NCBI GenBank assembly: GCA_944385665.1
Contig: CALWYB010000027.1
Coordinates: forward strand, 1-32,004
From: an uncultured Oscillospiraceae bacterium
Lineage (GTDB): Bacteria > Bacillota > Clostridia > Oscillospirales > Oscillospiraceae
Length of the DNA stretch: 32,004 bases
Direction of reading: 5' to 3'
The position numbers and the translations under genes were made by a program. Positions 19,693-26,176 of this stretch are shown here, piece by piece. Within the stretch, counting starts at the first letter, position 1. Each line of letters starts with the position of its first letter. The notes beneath the pieces were generated by a model. That model saw nothing but the letters and a program-made list of their open reading frames with translations, was not told the DNA's origin and did no database searches.

Positions 19693-21068
19693 TACAGCAA
19701 AACCGCCAGTTTTTCCAGGGCCTGAGGGAGCCGCTCCAGGTCGGCGCCGGGGTAGTTCACCACCAGCCAGTGCTCCTCTCCCCCGCCGTAGTCGGTGAGG
19801 AAGGAGAGGCGGATGCCCTCCTTCCGGGCCAGAGCGGCCAGTTTCCGGTCGCTGCGGGCGGTATCCAGCCCCACCAGGAAGTGGAGCCCCGCATCCTCCC
19901 CCCGCACCTCATACCGGCCTTTCAGGGGGCTGTCCGCCAGGGCGGAGAGCACCTGGTCCCGCCGCCCCCGGTAAAAGACCCGCATGCGATTGACGTGGGT
20001 CTCAAAGCCGCCGCCGGAGAGGAACCGGGCCAGGGTGTACTGCTCCATGGCGGGGACGGTGCAGGAGTAGAACCCCAGCTTCTTCCGGTACTCCTCCAGC
20101 AGAGCGGGGGGCAGCACCATGTAGCTGATGCGCAGAGAGGGGGCCAGGGTACGGGAGAAGGTGTTCATATAGATGACCTGTCCGCCCCGGTCGATGCTCT
20201 GGAGGGTGGGGATGGGCCGGCCGGTGAAGCGGAACTCGCTGTCGTAGTCGTCCTCGATGATGTACCGCCCCGCCTCCTCCCTGGCCCAGCGCAGCAGGCT
20301 CTGCCGCCGGGCGATGGGGGTGACGATGCCGCTGGGAAACTGGTGGGAGGGGCTGAGGTGGATGACCTGAGCCCCGCTCTCCCGGACGCTCTCCACCGTC
20401 ACCCCCTGGCTGTCCATGGTCAGTGGGACGCAGTCCGCCCCGTTGAGGGCATACACCTTCCCCGCTTTGGGGTAGCCGGGTCGCTCCAGCCCAAACACCT
20501 TGTCCCGGCCCAGCAGCTGAACGATGAGGTTATAGAGATACTCGGTGCCCGCTCCCACCATCACCTGCTCCGGCGAGGCCTCAATGCCCCGAAATTGCCG
20601 CAGGTAGCCCACAATGGCCCGGCGCAGCTCGGGCACGCCGCTGTGGGGGGACACCTTCAGCAGCCGCTCCCCTTCATCGGAGATGACCCGGCGCATGAGC
20701 CGCGCCCACACCGCAAAGGGGAAGCCCTCGGTGCCCGACCCGCCGCTGTGGAGGTCCAGCAGCCACTTCCCCTCCGGCTCCTCCATGGCCGGCAGGGTGG
20801 GCGCGGGGGTGGGTTTGGCTCCGGTGTCCAGGGCGCTGACAAAGTAGCCGCTCTTCTCCCGGGTATACAGGTAGCCCTCGGCCACCAGCTGGGCGTAGGC
20901 GTTCTCCACCGTCACCACCGAGACCTCCAGGTTCCGGGCCAGCGCCCGCTTGGAGGGCAGCTTCTCTCCCGGCCGCAGCTTCCCGGCCCAGATGTCTTCT
21001 TTGATGCGGCGGCTCAGGTAGTCGTACAGGGGCAGGCCGTTGCGCCCCTCCATGGAATAGGTCAGCAT
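19692..21068 (-). CDS. MocR/PdxR-type GntR regulator with aminotransferase domain
   Basis: A 458-aa regulator. Residues 10-80 are a GntR winged helix (PLYDYLSRRIKEDIWAGKL, then LARNLEVSVVTVENAYAQLVAEGYL). Residues 105-458 are a fold-type I aminotransferase-like domain with IEDDYDSEFR (271-280) and SPSHQFPSG (239-247) conserved. The site that normally carries the PLP-binding Lys (TFSKxLAP) reads TFSRTLAP here, with Arg306 (CGT at 20151-20153), so an internal aldimine could not form. The family controls pyridoxal or GABA/amino-acid genes with PLP as cofactor. ATG 21068 follows AAGGGAGGAACCAG, 12 bp after the LysR gene, so the two are one operon. Confidence 0.9.
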   Translation of the reverse strand: MLTYSMEGRNGLPLYDYLSRRIKEDIWAGKLRPGEKLPSKRALARNLEVSVVTVENAYAQLVAEGYLYTREKSGYFVSALDTGAKPTPAPTLPAMEEPEGKWLLDLHSGGSGTEGFPFAVWARLMRRVISDEGERLLKVSPHSGVPELRRAIVGYLRQFRGIEASPEQVMVGAGTEYLYNLIVQLLGRDKVFGLERPGYPKAGKVYALNGADCVPLTMDSQGVTVESVRESGAQVIHLSPSHQFPSGIVTPIARRQSLLRWAREEAGRYIIEDDYDSEFRFTGRPIPTLQSIDRGGQVIYMNTFSRTLAPSLRISYMVLPPALLEEYRKKLGFYSCTVPAMEQYTLARFLSGGGFETHVNRMRVFYRGRRDQVLSALADSPLKGRYEVRGEDAGLHFLVGLDTARSDRKLAALARKEGIRLSFLTDYGGGEEHWLVVNYPGADLERLPQALEKLAVLL

Positions 21069-21080
21069 CTGGTTCCTCCC

Positions 21081-22004
21081 TTACAAAATCCGCTCGCCCC
21101 GCTCCGCCTCGTCCATGGACGGGTGGTCCCGGGTCCACGCTCGCACCCAGGCGATGAATTCCCCTACCATCCGGGATGTTGGTCCCTCCCGGTTCCACAC
21201 CAGCACATACTCCGCCCGCCGGGCTGGATGAGTGATTACCTTCACCCGCACCAAGGAACTGGGGGTCCGGGTGGTCTGGGGGAAGATGCTGATGCCCACT
21301 CCCTGCTCGGTGAGGGCCAGGGCGTCCACATAGTTGGACATGGTGCACCGGATGTCGGGCTCCGCCCCGATTTCCTGGAACCACCGGCGGATGGCCTGTA
21401 CCCGGGAGCCCCGGGAGGGAACGATGAGGGGCTGCCCCACCAGCCGTTTCAGGGGGATGGTGTCCCCCGGCTCCTTGGCCAGGGCGCTCTCCCGAGGCAG
21501 GATGGCGCACCAGGGCTCGTCCCCCACGGGAAAGCCCTCCAGCCGCTCCATGTCGTAGGGGGTGGCCACAATGGCCAGATCGGCCAGTCCCTGGCGCAGC
21601 CGGTCCACCACATCGTCGCTGCTGCCGTTCCACAGGTTGTAGTAGACCAGGGGGTACCGCTGCCGGAACCCGGCGATCCAGTTGGCGGCCAGATAGGGGG
21701 CGCGCCCCTCCACCAACCCCAGATACAATGTACCCGACACCTGATTTTTTCGCTCCTTCATCTCCTGGGCGGTCTTTTCGGTGAGCTCCAGGATCTGATT
21801 GGCCCGGCGCAGCAGCAACACGCCGTCGTCGGTGAGCTCCAGGCGGCGCTTGCCCCGGATGAACAGCTGCACCCCCAGTTCCTCCTCCAAACATCGGATC
21901 TGGTGGCTCAGGGGCGGCTGGCTCATATTCAGCTTTTCCGCTGCCCGGGTGATGTTCCGCTCCCGGGCCACAGTGGTGAAATATCGCAGGGTTCGCAGGT
22001 CCAT
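21081..22004 (-). CDS. LysR-family transcription regulator
   Basis: A 307-aa regulator of usual LysR length. The N-terminal helix-turn-helix is MDLRTLRYFTTVARERNITR, then AAEKLNMSQPPLSHQIRCLEEELGVQLF, and a substrate-binding domain (YLGLVEGRAPYLAANW onward) follows. Target and ligand cannot be told. ATG 22004 follows AAAGGAGGGAGGGCC, with a consensus promoter upstream. It is co-oriented with the MocR-type gene. LysR genes usually regulate a divergent neighbour; here the divergent DNA holds only a 26-aa open frame. Confidence 0.93.
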   Translation of the reverse strand: MDLRTLRYFTTVARERNITRAAEKLNMSQPPLSHQIRCLEEELGVQLFIRGKRRLELTDDGVLLLRRANQILELTEKTAQEMKERKNQVSGTLYLGLVEGRAPYLAANWIAGFRQRYPLVYYNLWNGSSDDVVDRLRQGLADLAIVATPYDMERLEGFPVGDEPWCAILPRESALAKEPGDTIPLKRLVGQPLIVPSRGSRVQAIRRWFQEIGAEPDIRCTMSNYVDALALTEQGVGISIFPQTTRTPSSLVRVKVITHPARRAEYVLVWNREGPTSRMVGEFIAWVRAWTRDHPSMDEAERGERIL

Positions 22005-22025
22005 GGCCCTCCCTCCTTTCGATTT

Positions 22026-22054
22026 ATCATATCAAAAAAATATGGTAAAGGCAA
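22026..22054 (-). promoter_or_regulatory. Promoter of the LysR-MocR operon
   Basis: On the minus strand TTGCCT (22049-22054) and TATGAT (22026-22031) with a 17-bp spacer, 22 bp before the LysR start. A possible plus-strand -10 TATCAT lies at 22090-22095 without a good -35, as is common for LysR-activated promoters. Confidence 0.72.
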
Positions 22055-22169
22055 TATAATAGGTATTTTATTTTCTCAGAAACCTGTGCTATCATAAGGC
22101 CAGTTCCAGGGGGGACAACAAAAAGCCTCCCACAAACCAAACTGATGGAAAAAGAAAGGAAGGTCTTGT

Positions 22170-22250
22170 ATGAAAAAGTTTATTCTCGAAGTTCTGACCA
22201 CCACCCTGTCCGGTTATTACCAGACCTTTGCAATCAATGTCCATCGGTAA
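22170..22250 (+). CDS. 26-aa open frame divergent from the LysR gene
   Basis: Starts MKKFILEVLTTTLSG and ends QTFAINVHR. AAGGAAGG lies six bases before the ATG and a possible -10 TATCAT is 75 bp upstream. It could be a leader peptide, a small protein or the relic of a LysR-controlled gene. It overlaps a minus-strand open frame. Low confidence. Confidence 0.3.
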   Translation: MKKFILEVLTTTLSGYYQTFAINVHR

Positions 22251-22333
22251 TACCCAGACGCTTTGTTCCGCGAAACCTGCCGCTCCATCCCGGCGGGTGT
22301 TCGCTTCAGACCAACTGGTCGCGTGGTAGTCAT
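22217..22333 (-). CDS. 38-aa open frame overlapping the 26-aa frame in antisense
   Basis: Starts MTTTRPVGLKRTPAGMERQ, then VSRNKASGYYRWTLIAKVW; basic and probably structured only in part. GGAG lies eight bases upstream of ATG 22333. It begins 18 bases after the strong terminator at 22351-22387, so it would need its own promoter, and none is obvious. It may be a real small protein or a fragment. The region 22100-22345 has no other content I can support. Confidence 0.3.
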   Translation of the reverse strand: MTTTRPVGLKRTPAGMERQVSRNKASGYYRWTLIAKVW

Positions 22334-22350
22334 TCCACGATCTCCTCTCA

Positions 22351-22387
22351 CACAAAAGGGAGCGGGTTTCACCCGCTCCCTTTTGTG
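22351..22387. terminator. Very strong bidirectional terminator
   Basis: Perfect 17-bp arms (CACAAAAGGGAGCGGGT and complement) with a 3-nt loop. It directly follows the thioesterase stop at 22390; A- and T-rich stem ends give U-runs in both directions. Confidence 0.9.
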
Positions 22388-22389
22388 CT

Positions 22390-22779
22390 TTATTCCCCGC
22401 TCTTTTCCTGCTTCGCCTTGTCCTGAATGCCCTTGGGGGTAACCATGATCCGCAGGTGGGACCCTTCCCCGCACTTGCCCTTCTCGTCAAAGACCTCCAG
22501 GTCAAACCACATCTTCCGCCGCTCGATGCTCCGCAGCTTGGCGGTGGCGCTCACCTTCATGCCCACGGGGGTGGGGGCCAGGTGGCGGCAGTGGATCTCC
22601 GCCCCCACAGTGGTCATGCCCTCATCCAGATAGGCCTTGGCCAGCTCCAGGGCGGCCCCCTCCATAAGGGCCACCATGTTGGGGGTAGACAGGATCTTGG
22701 ACCCGGCGCTGCCGATGCGCTTGGCGGTCATCTCGTCGGTGACCTCCCAGGTCAGAGTGTACTCGGTGGGTTTTCCCAT
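22390..22779 (-). CDS. Hotdog-fold thioesterase, FlK-like
   Basis: A 129-aa acyl-CoA thioesterase of the hotdog fold. Thr32, Glu40 and His66 (in STPNMVALME and EIHCRHLAP) have the same spacing as the catalytic triad Thr42, Glu50, His76 of fluoroacetyl-CoA thioesterase FlK. Most FlK relatives hydrolyse other short or acyl-CoA thioesters, so the substrate is unknown. ATG 22779 follows AAGGAGGAAGTTTGAT. It begins one base after the EamA-type gene ends, so it is translated from the same transcript. A strong terminator ends the operon. Confidence 0.85.
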   Translation of the reverse strand: MGKPTEYTLTWEVTDEMTAKRIGSAGSKILSTPNMVALMEGAALELAKAYLDEGMTTVGAEIHCRHLAPTPVGMKVSATAKLRSIERRKMWFDLEVFDEKGKCGEGSHLRIMVTPKGIQDKAKQEKSGE

Positions 22780-22780
22780 A

Positions 22781-23707
22781 TCAAACTTCCTCCTTTTTTG
22801 TCCCTCCCCGCTCCGTCCACAGGGTCTTCAGGGCGTCCCACTGGGACAATACCAGCCCTGCCAGAGTCAGGGCGGTGCCCGCCGCGGAGCGGAGGGTAAC
22901 CGTCTCGTGTAAGATGAGGGCCGAGCAGATCACCGTGATCACCGGCACCAGATAGATATAGACCATGGTCTTTACCGGACCCAGGGTCTTGATGGCGTAG
23001 TTCCAGGTGACAAAACACATAGCGCAGGCTCCCAGGCCCAAGTAGAGGAGCATGGCCAGGTAGCTGCCGTTACTGAGCCGTCCCAGCTCCCACCGGAAGG
23101 GCAGGAAGGCGGCGGCGGGGATCATGAAGAGGATACCGTAGAAGAAGATGCGCCGGGTGGTCAAAATCACGTTCCAGCCAAAGCTGCCGATCTTCTTGGT
23201 GAGCAGGGAGTACACCGCCCACACCATGGCAGCCATCACCGCCAGCAGGTCCCCCCGCAGGTCCAGCGCCAGGGCGCTGCCGGTGTAGCTGATGAGGCAG
23301 ATGCCCCCCATGGACAGCAAAAAGCCCAGCAAAAACCGCCACCCGGGCCGATCCTTTCCCCGGCTGAGGACCAGGGAGAACAGGGCCGCAAACAGGGGGG
23401 ATGCCGACACGATGACCCCTACGTTGGAGGCGGTGCTGAAGGTAAGGGCGATGTTTTCCAGCAGATAGTACAGGCACACGCCGGTAAGCCCTGCCGCGGC
23501 AAACAGCCCCTCCTTCCGCCAGTCCCCCGCCTTCAACCGCTTTGGGCAGACCGCCGCCAGGGCGATGTAGCCCAGCACAAAGCGGAAAATCAGGATCTCC
23601 AGGGGGGTAAAGGCCTCCAGCAGCACCTTGGTGGCAATGAAGGTGGTGCCCCAGTTGACCACCGTGAACAGGGCCGCCAGATGGCCCAGGGACAGCTTCT
23701 CTTCCAC
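22781..23707 (-). CDS. EamA-family (DMT) transporter
   Basis: A 308-aa inner-membrane protein with ten predicted helices and two EamA repeats: NWGTTFIATKVLLEAFTPLE with ILIFRFVLGYIAL in the first half, LLYLGLGACAMCFVTWNYAIKTLGPVK and VYIYLVPVITVICSAL in the second. EamA proteins export amino acids, nucleosides or other metabolites; the substrate is not predictable. The GTG start at 23707 follows GGGGAGGAGAGGGCC. It has its own promoter and is coupled to the thioesterase. Length is usual. Confidence 0.92.
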   Translation of the reverse strand: MEEKLSLGHLAALFTVVNWGTTFIATKVLLEAFTPLEILIFRFVLGYIALAAVCPKRLKAGDWRKEGLFAAAGLTGVCLYYLLENIALTFSTASNVGVIVSASPLFAALFSLVLSRGKDRPGWRFLLGFLLSMGGICLISYTGSALALDLRGDLLAVMAAMVWAVYSLLTKKIGSFGWNVILTTRRIFFYGILFMIPAAAFLPFRWELGRLSNGSYLAMLLYLGLGACAMCFVTWNYAIKTLGPVKTMVYIYLVPVITVICSALILHETVTLRSAAGTALTLAGLVLSQWDALKTLWTERGGTKKEEV

Positions 23708-23737
23708 GGCCCTCTCCTCCCCTTCCTCATTAAGCCC

Positions 23738-23766
23738 AGTGTAGCACGCCCCGCTGCCGGTGTAAA
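23738..23766 (-). promoter_or_regulatory. Promoter of the EamA-thioesterase operon
   Basis: On the minus strand TTTACA (23761-23766) and TACACT (23738-23743) with a 17-bp spacer, 31 bp before the GTG start. Confidence 0.72.
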
Positions 23767-23782
23767 GGTTTCCTTGGGAACA

Positions 23783-23816
23783 AAAAAGGGGAGCGGATGC
23801 CTCCGCTCCCCTTTTT
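23783..23816. terminator. Terminator after the Nfn operon
   Basis: Fifteen-bp arms (AAAAAGGGGAGCGGA and complement) with a TGCC loop, six bases beyond the nfnB stop; U-runs in both directions. Confidence 0.9.
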
Positions 23817-23822
23817 CAGGTC

Positions 23823-25208
23823 TTATTGTTTGCTTTTAATATATTCGTCAATGGACTTGGCCGCGTGCTTGCCCGCGCCCATAGCCAGAATGACGGTGGC
23901 GGCGCCGGTAGCCGCGTCGCCGCCGGCGAACACGCCCTCCAGGCTGGTCTTGCCGCTCTCATCGGCAGCCACACAGCCCTTCCTGGTCTTTTCCAGACCC
24001 TCGGTGCCCTTGGTGCTCATGGGGTTGGGGGAAGTGCCCAGAGCCATGATGACGGCGTCCACATCCACCTTGAACTCGCTGCCCTCCACAGGAACGGGAC
24101 GGCGGCGGCCGGAGGCGTCGGGCTCGCCCAGCTCCATACGGATGCAGGTCATGGACTGGACATGGCCCTTCTCATCGCCCTCAATGGAGACGGGGTTGGT
24201 GAGCAGATCGAAGATGATGCCCTCCTCCTTGGCGTGGTGGACCTCTTCGGCACGGGCGGGGAGCTCAGCCTCGGAGCGGCGGTAGACGATGTGGACCTCG
24301 GCGCCCATGCGCTTGGCACACCGGGCGGCGTCCATGGCCACGTTGCCGCCGCCGACAACAGCCACCTTCTTGTTGTGGAGGATGGGGGTCTCCGCCCCCT
24401 CCTTGTAGGCCTTCATCAGGTTGATACGGGTGAGGTACTCGTTGGCGGAGTAGACGCCCACTAGGCCCTCGCCGGGGATCTTCATGAACATGGGCAGACC
24501 GGCGCCGGAGGCGATGAACACCGCCTCATAGCCCCGCTCAAAGATCTCGGGGATGGTGAGGATCTTACCGATGACCATGTTCAGCTCGATGTCCACGCCC
24601 ATCTTCACCAGGTTGTCCACCTCCCGGGCCACAATGGCCTTGGGCAGACGGAACTCGGGGATGCCGTAGGTGAGCACGCCGCCGGCGGTGTGGAAGGCCT
24701 CGAACACGGTGACGGAGTAGCCCATGCGGGCCAGCTCACCGGCGCAGGTCAGGCCGGCAGGGCCGGAGCCGATGACGGCCACCTTGTGGCCGTTCTTGGG
24801 GGCGGTGGCCACGTTGGCCAGGCCCTGCTCGGCGGCCCAGTCGGCCACAAAGCGCTCCACCCGGCCGATGGCCACGGGCTCGCCCTTCACGCCACGGACG
24901 CACTTGCCCTCGCACTGGTTCTCCTGGGGGCACACACGGCCGGAGATGGCGGGCAGGGCGTTGGCGTTGGAGAGGATCTCATAGGCCCCGGCAAAGTCCT
25001 TCTCGGCCACCTTGGCCAGAAAGTCGGGGATGGGGATGCCTACCGGGCAGCCGGTGACACAGGCGGGGTTCTTGCAGTGGATGCACCGCTGGGCCTCGTT
25101 GACGGCCTGCTCGGGGGTGTAGCCCTGGGCCACCTCCAGGAAGTTGTGATTGCGGACCTGGGGGTCCTGCTCGGGCATGGGGGTCTTGGTCATCTGCATA
25201 TTAGCCAT
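23823..25208 (-). CDS. nfnB: NfnB, large subunit of NADH-dependent ferredoxin:NADP oxidoreductase
   Basis: A 461-aa flavin/iron-sulfur protein of the glutamate synthase small-subunit family. The N-terminal Cys cluster (CIHCKNPACVTGCPVG, then CPQENQCEGKC) holds 4Fe-4S clusters; GSGPAGLTCAGELA is the FAD motif and VVGGGNVAMDAARCAK the NADPH motif. Alone it would be called gltD-like, but coupling with nfnA indicates NfnAB, which bifurcates electrons between NADPH, NADH and ferredoxin in the cytoplasm. ATG 25208 is used because GGAGGT sits seven bases upstream; the start overlaps the nfnA stop by 8 bases. There is no gltB in the window, which supports Nfn. Confidence 0.92.
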   Translation of the reverse strand: MANMQMTKTPMPEQDPQVRNHNFLEVAQGYTPEQAVNEAQRCIHCKNPACVTGCPVGIPIPDFLAKVAEKDFAGAYEILSNANALPAISGRVCPQENQCEGKCVRGVKGEPVAIGRVERFVADWAAEQGLANVATAPKNGHKVAVIGSGPAGLTCAGELARMGYSVTVFEAFHTAGGVLTYGIPEFRLPKAIVAREVDNLVKMGVDIELNMVIGKILTIPEIFERGYEAVFIASGAGLPMFMKIPGEGLVGVYSANEYLTRINLMKAYKEGAETPILHNKKVAVVGGGNVAMDAARCAKRMGAEVHIVYRRSEAELPARAEEVHHAKEEGIIFDLLTNPVSIEGDEKGHVQSMTCIRMELGEPDASGRRRPVPVEGSEFKVDVDAVIMALGTSPNPMSTKGTEGLEKTRKGCVAADESGKTSLEGVFAGGDAATGAATVILAMGAGKHAAKSIDEYIKSKQ

Positions 25209-26049
25209 TGAGAGCACCTCCTCCCAGACGGCAGAGATGGTCTCTCTTCCGCTCTGCTTCAAATTCACGATAGGTGGCATTGCGGGCGATGACCTCGTCG
25301 AAGTCCACCTGATGGCCGTCGAAGTCGGGGCCGTCCACGCAGGCAAACTTCACCTCGCCGCCCACGGTGAGCCGGCAGCCGCCGCACATGCCGGTGCCGT
25401 CGATCATGATGGGGTTCATGCTGACGGTGGTGGGGATGTTGAACTTCTCGGTGAGCTTGCAGGCAAACTTCATCATCATCAGCGGGCCGATGGCAAAGAC
25501 GTGGTCGTACTTCACGCCGCTGTTGATAAGCTCCTCCAGCTTGCCGGTGACAAAGCCGGAGAAGCCGTAGCTTCCGTCGTCGGTGCAGATGTACAGGTTG
25601 GTGCAGGCCTTGGACATCTCCTCCTCCAGGATGACGATATCCTTGGTCTTGAAGCCGCCGATCAGGTCCACCTGATTGCCGGCCTCATGGAGCGCCTTGG
25701 CCACCGGCAGAGCAATGGCACAACCCAGGCCGCCGCCCAGGACCGCCACGCGGCCGTATCCATCCACGTGCGTGGGCTCACCCAGAGGGCCCACGAAGTC
25801 GTGGAGGCAATCGCCCTCATTGAGTTGATCCAGAGCCAGCGTCGTGGCGCCTACCTTCTGGTAGATGACGGTGATGAGGTCATTCTCCGCGCTGGAGATA
25901 GTCAGGGGGATGCGCTCCCCCTCCCCATCCACTCGGAGGATGATGAACTGACCGGCCTTTGCCTTGGCGGCGATCAGCGGTGCGTAGACGGAGATCTGAC
26001 TGATCTCCGGCGTGAGCACCTTCTTTTTGACGATCTCGTACTGTTTCAC
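25201..26049 (-). CDS. nfnA: NfnA, small subunit with FAD and 2Fe-2S cluster
   Basis: A 282-aa protein of the dihydroorotate dehydrogenase electron-transfer/sulfide dehydrogenase family. An FAD-binding domain (KAGQFIILRVDGEGERIPLT), an NAD-binding domain (VAVLGGGLGCAIALPVA) and a C-terminal 2Fe-2S site follow. Ligands are Asp217, Cys222, Cys225 and Cys237, the Asp plus three Cys set known for NfnA. The subunit exchanges electrons with NADH and starts the bifurcation with NfnB. GTG 26049 follows GAGGAGGAAAAACA. It is the first gene of the two-gene operon. Confidence 0.93.
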   Translation of the reverse strand: MKQYEIVKKKVLTPEISQISVYAPLIAAKAKAGQFIILRVDGEGERIPLTISSAENDLITVIYQKVGATTLALDQLNEGDCLHDFVGPLGEPTHVDGYGRVAVLGGGLGCAIALPVAKALHEAGNQVDLIGGFKTKDIVILEEEMSKACTNLYICTDDGSYGFSGFVTGKLEELINSGVKYDHVFAIGPLMMMKFACKLTEKFNIPTTVSMNPIMIDGTGMCGGCRLTVGGEVKFACVDGPDFDGHQVDFDEVIARNATYREFEAERKRDHLCRLGGGALNG

Positions 26050-26176
26050 TGTTTTTCCTCCTCGAACCGCACTTCAGGTCCCGGACCATGTCCGGGGCGC
26101 CTCCCTGCGTTTCTTATTTGTATGCACGGCAGGGCCGCGCAGGGACAACAAACTAAGAAAAGGGGCTTTCTTCCCT
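26050..26176. other. Intergenic region before nfnA
   Basis: Contains a hairpin CCCGGAC/GTCCGGG (about 26082-26097) in the leader of nfnA and, next to the metallophosphatase stop, a weak AAAGGG/CCCTTT hairpin with TTTTCTTAG on the minus strand that could terminate the upstream gene. No good -35/-10 pair was found for nfnA. Confidence 0.4.

Noticed and set aside
19653-22097. An 814-codon open frame on the plus strand opposite the LysR and MocR-type genes
   Set aside because: It is low-complexity in Gly, Pro, His and Gln and mirrors well-conserved minus-strand proteins. High GC leaves long stop-free frames in antisense. No ribosome binding site or domain supports it.
23823-25208. Assignment as glutamate synthase small subunit (gltD)
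   Set aside because: The sequence family is shared, but translation coupling to an NfnA-type protein with the Asp plus three Cys cluster, and absence of gltB, favour NfnB.
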